Assembly: GCA_023213395.1 (NCBI GenBank)
Contig: CM041465.1
Location: 129,773,741 to 129,837,740 of the forward strand
Reading direction: 5' to 3'
DNA: 64,000 nt
From: Cycas panzhihuaensis
Taxonomy: Eukaryota > Cycadophyta
Shown: positions 31,680 through 43,981 of the stretch, piece by piece
Position numbering within the stretch: position 1 is the stretch's first letter
Layout: each line of letters starts with the position of its first letter
Program-made: the position numbers and the translations under genes
Notes under the pieces: model-generated
Database searches by the model: none
What the model saw: only the letters and a program-made list of their open reading frames with translations
What the model was told of the DNA's origin: nothing

Positions 31680-33220
31680 ATTTGCCGTCTGCTACTCCGT
31701 TGGTCGATATTGAAGTGTGATCTCACCATTGTGTACATGCTCCCTGATGAAATGGTGGTGAACTTCATTATGCTTGGTCCGTGCGTGGAAGACTGGATTC
31801 TTAGTTAGCTTGAGGACACTCTGATTGTCACAATGAATGCTGGTCGGCTTCAACTGAAATCCAAGCTCACCAAGAATCCGAAGCCGAGATAGCCTCACAA
31901 GCTACTACCGACCGCAGCCTTTGTACTCGCCGGTGGAGGACAAGGTAACATTTGGTTGCTTCTTGCAACTCCATGAAACAACAACTTGAACCAAGGGTGA
32001 AACAAGAACACGAGGTAGATTTTACGCTATCCCGGCATCCCGCCCAATTAGAATCGAGAACCCTCCAAAGTGAAGCTCTCCTTATGTACATACTCAAGTC
32101 CAAGCAATGTTCCTTTGATATACTTGAGTATGCTTTGCCGCCACAATGCTTCTGATTGGGTTGAGACATGAAGCGAGAGCAAATCCCAACTGCAAATGAG
32201 ATGTCTGGACGAGTGTTGGTGAGATATATCAAGCTACCAATCAACTGTCGCTAAAGAGTGGAATCTGCTAGTTCAGCTTCCTCATTAAGAGAAAGCTTGG
32301 TGCCGTTCTCCATGGGTGTAGGCGCCGTCTTGCAGTCGTGCATCCTGAATCTCTCCAAGATGTCCCAAGAATATTTTGCTTGGGAAATGAAGATATAGCT
32401 CAGCCGCCATACCTCAAAGCCTAGAAGATAATGGAGAAGTCCAAGGGCAGCCAGCTCAACACTTCTCGTCAAATCATCCTGGCGAACATTGGTGAGCTTA
32501 GTGTCATCACCGTGATCACTAAGTCATCTACATACAAGGCAATATAAATGACATGGTGATGTTCATGTTTGATATACAAGTTTGGATCGATGTGGATCGA
32601 TGAAACCCATGTCTCAAAAAGTATTCATCGATTTTTGCGTATGCCCTAGGAGCTTGCTTCAAGCCATACAAAGCCTTCTTGAGGCGACATACCAAATGCT
32701 CCTTGCCTTGTTCCTTGTAACCAGGAGGTTGCTCCAAGTATACCTCCTCTTGAAGATCGCCGTTGAGGAAGGCGCTCTGCACGTCCATCTGATATACGGG
32801 CCATTTGCATTGTGCAGCTAAGGCCAAGAGAAGTTTGATGGTGTTCATGTTTGCTACAGGTGCAAAGGTCTCCTCGTAATCAATTCCTTCCTTTTGCTTG
32901 AACCCCTTTGCTACAAGTCTTGCTTTCTGTCGCTTGAGTGTCCCATCAGAATGGAATTTGGTATTGTAGACCCATTTACAACTGATTGCCTGTTTGTGTG
33001 GAGGCAATTCGACCAAGTCCCAAGTACCATTCTTGTGAATGTATTGAATCTCCTCATCCATGGCAGCTTTCCAACTGTCACTTTGTGAAGCCTCTGCAAA
33101 GGTAGTAGGCTCATCAATAGAAAGCACTTCAGCCATAAGTGCAAAGTTTGTTTGCTGCCGATACTTTGATGGACGTTTCTCTTCAATGATATGACCATCT
33201 GCATCGCTTGAGTGTACCAC
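31680..33220 (-). pseudogene. Copia-D reverse transcriptase and RNase H
   Basis: RT ORF 32528-33220 contains [36 protein letters not shown] and [18 protein letters not shown]. After a frameshift, LYVDDLVI at about 32510-32535 keeps the catalytic aspartates. ORFs 32251-32472 and 31867-32244 hold the thumb and connection (LGLLHYLLGFEV, IGSLIYLTNTRPDISFAVG). RNase H ends with IHCDNQSVLKLTKNP and HHHFIREHVHNGE (31692-31898). Several frame breaks and stops. Confidence 0.87.
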
Positions 33221-34300
33221 TTAGGTAACTTCGAATGATGTGGCATGAACCTCAATATCTTACGTCTAAGTGTAGGAGTAACAAAAGATGAAGTGGAAGG
33301 TTCAAGTGGAGCAGATGAAGATGAAGTAGATGGTACAGGAGGTGTAGATGAAGAACATGGTGTATAAGATTGAGGGGAAGGGAAGTCCTCAACAATCTTT
33401 TTCCCTTTGTCAATGGGGGGTTGGATTGATGCCATATCCAACTCTTTTTGATCATCCTCAACAAAGATTACATCTCTTGAGAGATGCATTTTTCTCCCAA
33501 CTGGATCATACAACTTGTAGGCTTTGCTATGGATTGCATATCCTACAAAGATGCATTTGAGGCTATGTTTGTCCAACTTTGTTCTTTGTTGATCTGGTAT
33601 GTGCATATACGCAGTACACCCGAAAGTCCTCAAATGGCTGATAGTTGGCTTCTTACCAGACCATGCCTCCTCAGGTGTGATATCGGTGATCATTTGTAGG
33701 ACTTCGATTGGCCACATAGGTCATTGTATGAAATGCTTCGCCCAAGAAGCTCTTGGAAGCCCTTTTGCATGCATCATTGTTTTGGCTTTATTAGCCAAAG
33801 TTCTATTCATCCTCTTGGAGACTCCATTTCTTTGAGGAGTATGAGGAGCTGTGAGTTGTCTCCAAATTTCATTATCCTTGCAAAATTGGTTGAATTCATT
33901 TGAAGTGAATTCACCTCCATTATCTGACCTTAATGTGCCAATTGAGTAGCCGATTCATTTTCTACTTCCGCCTTGAACTCTTTGAACTTGGAGAAGGCTT
34001 CTGATTTTTGCTTTAGGAAGTAGACCCAGACTTTGTGAGAGAAGTCATCAATAAAAGATATGTAATACAATGCTCCTCCAAAGGATTGGGTGGACATGGG
34101 TCCACACAAGTCTGAGTGAACTAATTGCAAAGGATAAGATGCACGCCATGCTTTGCCTTTAGGAAAAGGCAGCCGATGTTGTGTCCCCATTATGTAAGCT
34201 TCGCAAAGACATTTTGAACCATACATCTTTGGAAGCCCATACACCATGCTTTTGTTTATCATCTGCTTCAGATTGTCTAGGCTTAAATGTCCTAGACGTT
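33221..34300 (-). pseudogene. Copia-D integrase
   Basis: The zinc part HQRLGHLSLDNL keeps both histidines (about 34275-34315), then CLCEAYIMG, in which the second cysteine is tyrosine. The core has LVHSDLCGPM and FIDDFSHKVWVYF. The C-terminal block is LRTFGCTAYMHIPDQQRTK (about 33560-33640) with a Ser/Pro-rich linker to about 33260. A frame break near 33930 lies just before the catalytic NGGE region. Confidence 0.85.
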
Positions 34301-35742
34301 GATGCCATAACTGAATTTTTGACAAAGATGTGGAACTAGAGTAAGCAGAATCAAGAGTAATGTTATTGGCATCCAACTTGTAAAGACCTTGATCCTCATA
34401 GGCTACAGCTATGATCTGATCATCTTTGTCACAAATGATACATTTCCCATTTTTAAATAGTACGCTCATGTGTTGCTTGTTCAACTGGCTAACAGATAGC
34501 AGATTCTTCTCCATAGAAGGAATGAAGTAGGCATCACTGTTGGGAAATGATGAGGAAGGATTTTGAGGAGAATGAAAAGGAGCTATTGTGCCTATTCCTG
34601 AAATCTCAACTGATTCGGCGTTTCCAAAGGTCACTGATTGACCTTTACCTTCCTTGATGTTGCATAGGAGTTCTTCACCCCGCCATATGTTGAGAAGCTC
34701 TGAATCGACGATCCAAGTGTTGTCAATGTTGCATGATTGGTATGCACAAAGCGCTTTGTCTTTATTGGCAAACCGATTAAAATGGCGTTGGTAGCCACCT
34801 CTTTGACCCCCACTTCTTGACCTCCTCGATAGGCACCTCGATTTGGTCGAGGGGATTCTCCGTGATCCGCCGTTGGAATCTTTGTTGGAACCGGTCGTGG
34901 TCGGCCGTTGTCTTTGACCGTGGCGTCTGCATTGCTTGCAAAGATCCGCTTGCTTCTTTCTGCAATCGTGCAATGTGGCGGTGTTTGCCACAATAATGGC
35001 ATACGACATTGGACTTGGAAGATCCAATGTTCATATTTCCAAACTGCTTTGTGAAGGCAGGTTTGGATTTTTGATTTGCCTTTGCCTTTGCTGTGAAAGC
35101 ACTTGTTGTAGATGGTTCTTCATTATCCTTAGCATAAATTTGTTCTTCTTGAAGCAATAAGCTTTCAAGTTCATTGAATGTCATCTCCCTTAGTGAACCA
35201 TCTCGTGTAGTTGATGATATAAATCCGTTGTAGTCCTTTGGTAATGCTTTTGTGATGGAGGCTATGATTTCATCTCTTGTAGCTGGACTACCTAAAGTAG
35301 TTAATTCATTACAAACCTCCTTAATGGAGGACAAGAATGCCGACATTGGCTTTACAAATTTGATGGAGTACAATTTTGCTTTTATCATCAAAATGCGAGC
35401 TTCATCTCGCCTTTCATACAAAGAGGACAATGTGTCCCATGCTTCTATAGAAGATTGTGCAGAAGAAATATTTTGGTCTACATTTATGTCCACAACCATA
35501 CGAATGAATGCCAAAGCAATTTCGTCTTTGGCCTCCCATGCAGCAACAAGTTCAACATCCACAGGTGCAGGTTGATTTTCATTATTATTATCCACAGGTG
35601 TAGGATTGGGGATTCTTCCAGAAACATATCCCCAAAATTCATTCATTATCAAGAGATTCTTTGTGATTCTTTTCCATTCTTGATAATTTGATTGCCCCGC
35701 TAGCCTTATGGTACATGCGTTAAGCATGTTTATGGCAGCCAT
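34301..35742 (-). pseudogene. Copia-D gag and protease
   Basis: Gag starts at 35742 (MAAINMLNACTIRLAGQ) and is open for 321 codons to 34777 through AWEAKDEIALAFIRM, AWDTLSSLYERRDEARI and MTFNELESLLLQEEQ. The zinc knuckle reads CHYCGKHRHIARL, so its last cysteine is missing, and a frameshift follows. The protease site is damaged: WIVDSELLN (about 34700-34730) where Copia-F has WIVDSGATQHMTG. Confidence 0.88.
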
Positions 35743-38045
35743 CTTTCCACTTGATTAACACTTGAAGCTAGCAAATAACTTGGAAACTGAAAGCTGTAAG
35801 CTTAAGTTCCACCTTCTAACAAGACCAACAGTCCTGATCTTACTAGAAGATCCAACAACTGAATGGAATGACGAGGGGTGGAGGACTAGGCTATAGAGTT
35901 GGTCCAACTTGATCTTATAGAGAAGATCCAAATGTTGACCAAGTTAAATCTAGGACAAGGCAGGTAGGGTTGATCTGCATGGACGTACCATGCTTTCCAC
36001 AGGATTCACAGCCCCAATAACACCCTTTTCGAACCTCCTTTCCTTCAAGCAACCTTAATTGTCGTGCACTTGGCCAAATGCGGTCGGTTGGTCCCCTAGG
36101 GAATGCACCAAGCTTAAGGTTAATTTAGAGGCAAGGTTTGAACCTTTTTCGAGCCTCTCCAACAGATTTTAAATTCACTTTTAAATAAGTCTAAGTGAAT
36201 TTTTAATATCTTCTTACTTGGATTTTTATGCCTTTTGGCTTACAAAGAATGTTGCTTAAGAAGCAATGAAAGAATGAGCACAAAACAGATTTCAAGTGCT
36301 TTATGATCCAAGTGAGGTGCTATGTATGTTTGAGTACAATGATAAAGTACTTTGAGTACTTAAGAGAAAATGATGTAAGGAACCTTTGATGAAAACAACA
36401 AAAGAGGGTTCCTTTTAACCTTCAAGATCTGATGAAGTGATGAAGCCACAAGAAAGGTGTACTCAAGAAATGCTCCAAAGCCAACACGAACTCCACGCAT
36501 TTGTTGAGACTTAAAATGTCTCAACAATCCAACAAGAAAATTGTGATTTTATTAAGTTTCACAATGAGCCTTCCCCTTTTTGAACTTAAGAAGGCCAAGG
36601 TCACCATGCAAGGTGCCAAAAAATGAAGTTAGGTGGTAATTTTCTTCACCTTTACAATGTAGATATGCCTTTTGATTACATTAATTAAGCTCAATGATGC
36701 TTTAATAGCATGAAAGTGTGCTAAAAGAGCTTAAAACATTAAGTACAAAAAAGTACTTTTAAGAACCACTTAAAAAAAACTTTATAAGTGAGATTAAATC
36801 TCACTAAAAGAAAACAGATTTCTTAAGGTAATCAAGACTGCCAATGTCTGTAAAAAAAATTTTAAGTAGGCCCAGCTATAAAGACTTAAAGTCTTTTAAG
36901 ACTCCCCCCTTGATTAAAAGAAATTCTTCTTAAGTAAAAAAAAAATCTCTTAAAACCTCAAAAAAGAATTTTATTCACATGAGCATATTGTTGAAAATAT
37001 GCTAACAAGGGGTTTGATTCTTTTTTTAATCTTTGAGATAACACCGTTGTGCCGACTCGACAATGTCTTGACCGGGCTGCTGAGAGGGCGATGGCAGTGG
37101 CGATGATGATTTGGCCGTCTTGGGTGTTGATTTTTTTCAATGATGACTGAGTTGGCACTGCTGGGCAGTGTGCTGAGTTGGCACTGCTGAGCAGTGTGCT
37201 GAGCTGGCTGGAGCTTGCTGGGGCTCTTGACTTAGCAATCGAGATGACTATGTCAAGACCGCCCATCACCGATTGATGATGATCTTTGGTAGCGCTTGAA
37301 TGTGTGTTGAGTTGTCAGTGAAGACTCAACGGTGGTGATTTGTCTTTGAGTGTTGATTTGTCTTGAGCCGAAATTTGGATGATAGTAGGTCTTGACTCAA
37401 TGATGGTGAGTTAGCTTTTGGCACCGATCTTGAGGACTCTGTGATGATTGGCATCGAGTCTTGACTTAGCATCGAAATGGTGAGCCGATTTGAGGATCGT
37501 GTGATGGTATGTGAGTGGACGATGAGTCGAGCAATTTTCTTTGGTGGCAATCTTTGAAATGTGACTCAGCAGGTGAGTGGTCTTGGTAGGCGATGTACTC
37601 TTGGTGGCAAGTAGACTCAACACTGCTGACTGGGTAAGTGAGATGACTGTCTGCTAAGTTGGCAAAGCTTGATTGGGCAGTGAGAGAGTATGATGACTGT
37701 GCATTGATGATTGGGCAGTGTGATGATTCATCTTGATTGGGCGATGTGATGACTGTTCGCTGATTGATGACCTTGACTAGGTTTGGGCGATTAGGCGACT
37801 GTCGACTAGGCCAGCTCACTGGCTGTGATCTTGTTGATGGGGTCCTTGAATCCTCTTCTGTGCAGGGTTTGAACAGGTCCTTGCATGTGTCCTTCATGCT
37901 GACTTTGGACAGTACAGTAAATGGGCTTCTTCAAGTCGAGGAGACGGAGGATAGTCCAAAGGCATGATTTCAAGAACAGATGATGGAGATAATAAACTAA
38001 CGATTGCTTAAACAAACTAAGTTCAAACCTTTCACTCGATACAAA
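35743..38045 (-). other. Copia-D leader with a tandem-repeat block
   Basis: About 2.3 kb between gag and LTR with no gene. Part of it (35760-36170) is homologous to the Copia-E leader (62590-62960). Between about 37020 and 37800 there is degenerate repetition of GTGATGA, GGGCAGTG and CTTGACT units, including a near-perfect doubling of GTTGGCACTGCTG (about 37150 and 37176). ORFs in this block overlap in several frames and are shadows of the repeats. Confidence 0.75.
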
Positions 38046-38582
38046 TGTGAAAATGGGCATTAAGCCACATTAGTCCCAAGATCATAAGTAAAAGCACAAT
38101 ACCACAAATGCATGAAGCATAAAACACAAAGAACACAAAGAGAAATAGGAGCAAGATCAAGATACCATGAATGGGAGTTGGAATTAGTCCAACCTCCAAA
38201 AGAATGCTTGACTTGATTAGCAACCGACAGAATAACAATGAGCTCCTCCTCCTTAGATGAGCAACAATGAAGAGAGGCCTCTTTAAATAGAAGAAGATGA
38301 GAGGCCAAAGGCTATTGCATGATTGACAAGTGTCAATCATGCAATGCATCTTGCATGTAGGACAAGTGTCCATTGGGAGCTCATGTGAGCAAAAGTGCAA
38401 GGGGGTCATTTGACCCTTAAGTTACAACGTTATGTCACTAGACATAAAGTGGGTGTGTACTTTATCACTTAAGTGATAAAGTTACACCTAAAGTACAAAG
38501 TGCAAAAGTGCACACATAATACAAGAATAGAAAGTACATTAGCTTAACATTATAAACATAAGGTAAACCGTGAGGTTTAACA
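38046..38582 (-). repeat. Copia-D 5' LTR
   Basis: 537 bp; on the minus strand TGTTAAACC...TTTTCACA. The 24-bp palindrome lies at 38459-38482 and the 32-nt hairpin at 38314-38345. Target duplication TTTGC follows at 38583-38587. Confidence 0.94.
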
Positions 38583-38587
38583 TTTGC

Positions 38588-38878
38588 GGCCTCATTTCAT
38601 CATCATCGAAGAAGTCTTGGACTGCAATATTTTCGGCCCTTTTGAGGAGCTTGTGGAGGGAACCTCGCCTCGAAGAGGGATTCTTTATCATCAGTAATTT
38701 GCGGGATCTTTTGGTAACGTTCTATCTATTACTTTATATTCATTTCATACCATTTTATATTTGTATTCAAGTGGATTTGTATTATTGCTCTCTTGATTGG
38801 ATATTTTGCAAGTGCATTTGGTGGATATTTTGTCTATTTCTATAAAATCTGTTAGAAGAATTCTGTGAGGTTGCTACT
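38588..38878 (+). repeat. Gypsy-D 5' LTR, right portion
   Basis: It resumes GGCCTCATTTC, contains CTCGCCTCGAAGAGGG (38664-38679) and ends GGTTGCTACT, where the 3' LTR has GCTACA. Confidence 0.9.
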
Positions 38879-38880
38879 AG

Positions 38881-38992
38881 TGGTATCAGAGCCTCGTTCG
38901 AAGCAGGTATTTGGCGTGTCTCGGCAAGAAATATCTGAGAAACTTTTTTCAATAGAACGGAGTTAAGGTCAGGAAAAGCCACAATAGGAAAA
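38881..38992 (+). promoter_or_regulatory. Gypsy-D primer-binding site and short leader
   Basis: TGGTATCAGAGCC at 38881-38893 lies two bases after the LTR. The leader is only about 110 bases. Confidence 0.88.
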
Positions 38993-40458
38993 ATGGTGTT
39001 CCAAGCCTCCCAAGGAATCGAGGATGTGTCAAAAAGGGTGGACCATTTGGACGGTAGTATTGCGCTAATGCAAACCCAGTACAAGGAATTGAAATCGAAT
39101 ATACAAGAAATTCGTGATATTCTGTTGGCTCCAAAAAAAGATTTTGGATTTCAAAGTAGAGATAAAGAAGAGGAGCAGAGCCAAGAAGAAGGGGAATACT
39201 CAGGAGATCAGGTTGGGCTCGGTCTTAAGGGAACTAAATTTCAGCTAGAAAAGTTTGACCTAGATAGATCTCGAGATATTCGTAGTTGGGTGATGCAGAT
39301 GGAGGTCTACTTCAAAATCACCCCTTTAACCAATAAAGAAAAATTGGTGGTGGCAGCGTTGCACTTATACGGAAAAGCCTTACAATTTTTTCATTGGTGG
39401 CAAAGAAATTATGAGGGAACAATCCACTACAATTGGATTTTTTTTAAGAAGTCTCTATTCCAGCAATATGAAGATACAACGAAAACGGATTATTTCGCCC
39501 AGCTTACTAGGTTACAACAGTGCCCAGCGGTACAATCTTATCTTGAGCAGTTCCAAGCAATCGCATAGTATGGTGGATGCCCATATTAGTGAACCTCAAC
39601 TCGAGAAGTATACATAGCGGTCTTGAGGTAATATCGTGCATCGACTAAAGACCATGGAAGTGAGCTTCCTGACCGATGCCATACGCCATGCCAGGAACAT
39701 TGAAGCAGAATTTAGAGAAGGAAGACAAAGTTTTGTTCGACGAACCGAGTTTGAAAGACCTCCTAGCCAGTAATTTAAACCAAATTGGACACGATGGAAC
39801 TAAAGTGAGTGCTCCTACGGGGGAGAAAAAAGATGAACAAATGTCAAGAGCAGAACACATCAAGAATGGAACATGTTTTCGTTGTGGAGGAAAGTATAAT
39901 CGGGAACATATATGCCCTCCTAAGAAAATGTTCATGATGAATAATGAGGAAGACCCTCTCCCGGATCAAACTATGGACGAAATTACAGAAGAGGAAGCAT
40001 TGGTCCAAGAAGACAAGGCCCAGATAGAGGAGTTATTGAATACAAACCCAGACAATATTCAGATATCACTTAAAGCCATCACTGGGGAGATGCGCACACC
40101 ACAAACATTGAGATTTCAAGGGTTAATAAAAAATGCGGAGGTTTCCATTTTGGTAGATAGTGGTAGTACACACAATTTCATAAATCGCCCCTACCGCAAA
40201 AAGTTAGGTCTCATAGTACAACCACTCAATATATTCCAAGTGGCAATAGCAAATGGTAGGACTATGCCTTGTGGTGGTTATTGCCAACAAGTAAGCTTAC
40301 GTATTGCAGAGGACTCAACCACATCTTGCATGTTTGCCATGCCTATTGGCGGGGTTGACGTGGTTCTAGGAGTACAATGGCTTCAAACCTTGGGAAATAT
40401 TGTTACCAACTTTGGACGGTTACGTGTTTTCACCAAAAGGGACGTAAGTACAAGCTAG
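38993..40458 (+). pseudogene. Gypsy-D gag and protease
   Basis: ORF 38993-39568 holds a coiled N-terminal segment and the capsid core (FQLEKFDLDRSRDIRSWVMQ, LYGKALQFFHWW). It stops at 39566-39568. ORF 39676-40458 continues with a chromovirus-type knuckle CFRCGGKYNREHIC (about 39874-39915), an acidic stretch, and the retropepsin site ILVDSGSTHNFIN at about 40147-40185 with DSG intact, then VVLGVQWLQTLG. The protease half looks the least damaged part of the element. Confidence 0.88.
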
Positions 40459-40570
40459 AGGCTCGACATTCCTCCAAAGACAATTGGTATCATCTCAAGT
40501 ATGGAAAAGATACTTGAAAAAATCCCACTGCTCATGATTTCTGTTATAAGATAGCAAGGAAGAAGTTCCC

Positions 40571-41850
40571 ATGGAGGTACAAGAACTAATTGACCAATAT
40601 AGTAAGGTTTTTGAGGAACTACCACCTGAACTTCCTCCTAGTCGTGGATATGAGCATGCGATTGATTTGGTTCCTCAATCAGCCCTGTTAATATCAGGCC
40701 ATATAGGCACCCATTCCATCATAAACAAGAGATTGAACACATCACTCAAGATCTTCTCCAACAAGGAATCATCGTCCCAAGTAGTAGTCCCTTTGCATCT
40801 CCAGTTATAATTGCACGAAAGAAAGATGGATCATATCGTATGTGTGGAGATTATCGAGCTCTCAATAAATTAACGATCAAGAATAGATACCCGATTCCTC
40901 GTATCGATGACCTTTTGGATGAACTTCATGGAGCAAAGTTCTTCTCAAAAATTGATCTACGCTCCGGATACTATCAGATTCGCATCAAAGAGGAAGACAC
41001 ACATAAGACGGCTTTCCGCACACGAAGTGCTATTCGAATTTCGGGTTATGCCTTTTAATGACGAATGCCCCCGCAACGTTTCAAAATATGATGAACCAGA
41101 TCCTCAAGCCGTATATTCAAAAATTTGTGCTAGTTTTTTGATGATATTCTAATCTATAGCCGTTCTTGGCAGGAGCATCTCCAACACATGCAGATCATCC
41201 TCCAATTATTACAAAACCAACAATTGTTCGCGAACAAAAAGAAATGTACATTTGGGCAAACGGAGCTAGAATATTTGGGGCATATAATATCTTCCGAAGG
41301 AGTGCGAATTGACCCAAAGAAGATCGAGGCGATTATCAATTGGCCCACACCTAAGAATGTTACGGGAGTTCAAGGATTCTTAGGAGCCGCCAGCCAGACG
41401 CAAATTTATCAAGGGTTATGCTCATATAGCGGCACCTCTAACAGATTTGACAAGAAAAGAGGCATTTAAATGGGATCAATTAGCGGAAGCGGCATTCCAA
41501 CAACTAAAGACAGCTATGACTACGGCCCCCCTTGCACTACCACAATTCTCAAAATCCTTCACTATTGAATGTGACGCCTCTGGTTTTGGGTTGGGAGCAG
41601 TTTTACTACAAGAAGATCGACCACTAGTATATGAAAGTCGTAAGCTCAATAGCCGTGAGCGCCTCAAACCAATATACGACAAAGAAATGCTAGCGATTAT
41701 GCATGCCATCCAACAATGGCGACAATATTTGCTAGGAAATAAATTTATCGTCAAGACTGATCACGACGATGCAAATATTTCTGAATAAAAATCCTTAATG
41801 AGATGAACAACAAAAGTGGGTTAGCGATTACAAGCATTTGACTTTTCGAT
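40571..41850 (+). pseudogene. Gypsy-D reverse transcriptase and RNase H
   Basis: RT blocks: [20 protein letters not shown] (40840-40899), [16 protein letters not shown] (about 40939-40988). The catalytic F/YFDD position near 41130-41150 reads out of frame (TTTTTTGATGATATT), a one-base slip that breaks the motif. The thumb ELEYLGHIISSEGVRIDP (about 41260-41320) and INWPTPKN follow. RNase H ORF 41447-41788 has FTIECDASGFGLGAVLLQ and YDKEMLAIMHA. Confidence 0.88.
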
Positions 41851-43362
41851 AGTTTACAAGAAAGGAAAGGAGAACATCATAGCAGATGCATTATCAAGAT
41901 CCGTAGTAGAAGATCATGAAGAGGATAAAGCATCATTAAAAGCCATTATCATAATTAGCCCAGCATGGACGGAGGAACTAGTCAAAGGTTACGACAAGGA
42001 CACTCATTCTCAAAAGGTCTTGAAAAATCAAGGAAGGACTTAATACCAAGTACTCTCTCCAAGGAAATTTAATCTTGCGAAAAGGTAAGATGCTAGTGCA
42101 CATGACAATTAAAACAAAAATCTTAGAGGAGGCCCATGCGTCACCGGTGGGAAGCCATACAGGAGTAGACAAAACTTATCGCAAAGTTCGAGAAAATTTC
42201 TTCTGGAAAGGAATGAAAGAAGAAATACAGAAGTTTGTAGCAGAATGTGATCACTGCCAAAGAAACAGAGGAGAGAATGTAAAAGCTCCAGGTTTTCTTC
42301 AACCTCTACCAATTCCAAAACAAAGATGGGAGGAGATATCTATGGACTTCATCACGGGGCTGCCAAAATCAGAAGGTAAGGATACTATTTTTGTTGTTGT
42401 GGATCGACTAACCAAATATGCACACTTTAGGGAACTCAAGCAACAGCAAAAGCTCCTCAAATAGCAGAGTTATTCATCAAGGAGATATATCGTCTCCATG
42501 GGTTTCCAAAAGTGATAGTTAGTGATCGCGATCCCAAATTCATCAGTCATTTCTGACAAGAATTGTTCGATTAAGTGCACGAAGCTTAATATGAGTTCCG
42601 CGTATCATCCGCAATCAGACGGTCAAACAGAAGCCGTAAATAAATGCATAGAGGGTTATCTACGTAATTTCACCACTCAAAGCCCACTTCAATGGCACAA
42701 ATGGCTTCATTTAGCAGAATGGTGGTACAATACAACTTACCACACTTCGGCCAAGATGTCCCCTTTTCAAGCATTATATGGATTTGAACCGCCATCCATT
42801 CTTAATTGGACCCAGGCATCCAAAGTACAATCAATTGAAGAGTATCACCAACAGTCAAGGTAGATACTGGATACCTTAAAAGATAACTTGAACTTAGCTC
42901 GCAATCGAATGAAGCAACAAGCTGATCTTCAAAGAACAGAGCGTTCATTCGAGGTAGGAGACTGGGTTTTTCTGCGATTACAACCCTACAAGCAAAATAG
43001 CCTAAAACAAACAGGGAGAAATAAACTTCAACCAAAATTTTTTGGACCCTATAAAATTGTGGCTAAAATTGGAGGTGTAGCCTACAAATTAGAGCTTCCC
43101 CCAGATTGCCGAATACACAATACATTCCACGTTTCTTGCACAAGAGGAAGTTAGGAGAAAGGGTACCAATCCGCATGTAACTTCCAATATTAGATGAGGA
43201 AGGAGGACTATCAATTGAACTAGAAGGTATCCTTCAGAAACGTACCAAAAGGTTGCGTTCTCGTGAAGTCACAGAATATCTTATCAAATGGAAAATAATG
43301 GACAATAGTGAAGCCACATGGGAATCTGAAGAATGGATACAACAAAATTTACCGATGCTTTG
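41851..43362 (+). pseudogene. Gypsy-D integrase with chromodomain
   Basis: The zinc-binding module is GSHTGVDKTYRKVRENF and CDHCQRNRG (42150-42270). Core catalytic residues: [20 protein letters not shown] (about 42508-42545) and YHPQSDGQTEAVNK with the glutamate kept. GDWVFLRLQPYKQ (42958-42996) and HNTFHVSC lead to the chromodomain EYLIKWKIMDNSEATWESE (about 43270-43330). Frame breaks at about 42464, 42540 and 43150 prevent translation. Confidence 0.88.
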
Positions 43363-43390
43363 AGGGCAAAGCATGTTTTGAGGGAAGACT

Positions 43391-43925
43391 TGTAGCATTC
43401 CTAAATATGGTCATAAATATAGCTTATGACCATTCAAATCGAAGGTCTCGAATGACGATTCCAACGATCTAGACGAAAGTTAATTCGACATCCGTATCAA
43501 AAGTTATGACCATTTAAAGTTGGCTCGCTTTTGGAGAAGTCCCGCCGACTTCTATTGGTGTAGTATTAAGAATAATATCATCTTTTCTAGCCGACTTGTA
43601 TTGCTATCCGCTGGCCTTATTTAAGGAGGATTTGCGCCTCATTTCATCATCATCGAAGAAGTCTTGGACTGCAATATTTTCGGCCCTTTTGAGGAGCTTG
43701 TGGAGGGAACCTCGCCTCGAAGAGGGATTCTTTATCGTCAGTAATTTGCGGTATCTTTTGGTAACGTTGTATCTATTACTTTATATTCATTTCATACCAT
43801 TTTATATTTGTATTCAAGTGGATTTGTATTATTGCTCTCTTGATTGGATATTTTGCAAGTGCATTTGGTGGATATTTTGTCTATTTCTATAAAATCTGTT
43901 AGAAGAATTCTGTGAGGTTGCTACA
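43391..43925 (+). repeat. Gypsy-D 3' LTR
   Basis: The complete 535-bp LTR opens TGTAGCATTCC and ends GAGGTTGCTACA. A purine stretch GAGGGAAGA precedes it. It provides the uninterrupted reference for the sites where Copia-A and Copia-D inserted in sister LTRs. Confidence 0.95.
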
Positions 43926-43930
43926 GGTTT

Positions 43931-43976
43931 TTATATGACCCTTAACTAATCTTAGATAAAACATTATATTCTAACA
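43931..43976 (-). repeat. Copia-B 5' LTR, right portion
   Basis: 46 bp completing the 190-bp LTR. It ends TTCTAACA, then the ACACC duplication. Confidence 0.9.
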
Positions 43977-43981
43977 ACACC

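Larger units (their letters stand above)
31060..38582 (-). mobile_element. Copia-D: complete Ty1/copia element on the minus strand
   Basis: The 7523-bp element has LTRs 31060 to about 31595 (3' LTR) and 38046-38582 (5' LTR, 537 bp). TTTGC at 31055-31059 and 38583-38587 is a perfect duplication. The LTRs differ by roughly a dozen changes. Same family as Copia-F (50197-56718) by LTR and protein similarity, more distantly Copia-E. The leader is long (about 2.3 kb). The primer-binding site (minus, from 38045) reads TGTATCGAGTG and is degenerate relative to TGGTATCAGAGC. The polypurine tract is also reduced. Confidence 0.94.
30806..43925 (+). mobile_element. Gypsy-D: Ty3/gypsy chromovirus interrupted by Copia-D
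   Basis: The 5' LTR is split into 30806-31059 and 38588-38878; the 3' LTR is intact at 43391-43925 (535 bp). GGTTT at 30801-30805 and 43926-43930 is a perfect duplication. The primer-binding site TGGTATCAGAGCC lies at 38881. Domain order is gag, protease, RT, RNase H, integrase, chromodomain, as in chromoviruses. LTR differences amount to a few percent by eye. Coding regions carry stops and frameshifts. It sits in the Copia-B 5' LTR. Confidence 0.93.
14312..43976 (-). mobile_element. Copia-B: Ty1/copia element carrying nested insertions
   Basis: The 3' LTR is 14312-14501. The 5' LTR is split into 30662-30805 and 43931-43976, which add up to the same 190 bp. Flanks GCACC (14307-14311) and ACACC (43977-43981) agree at four of five bases. 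By eye the LTRs differ at about 15-16 of 190 positions, the highest divergence of any pair here, as expected for the outermost member of the stack. LARD-1 (19525-30416) lies in its leader and Gypsy-D (30806-43925) in its 5' LTR. Without insertions it would be about 5.6 kb. Confidence 0.92.

Noticed and set aside
37020-37900. Repeated units that might suggest a CRISPR-like array
   Set aside because: Units vary in length and sequence and there are no unique spacers of constant size. It is degenerate tandem repetition in a copia leader of a plant genome.
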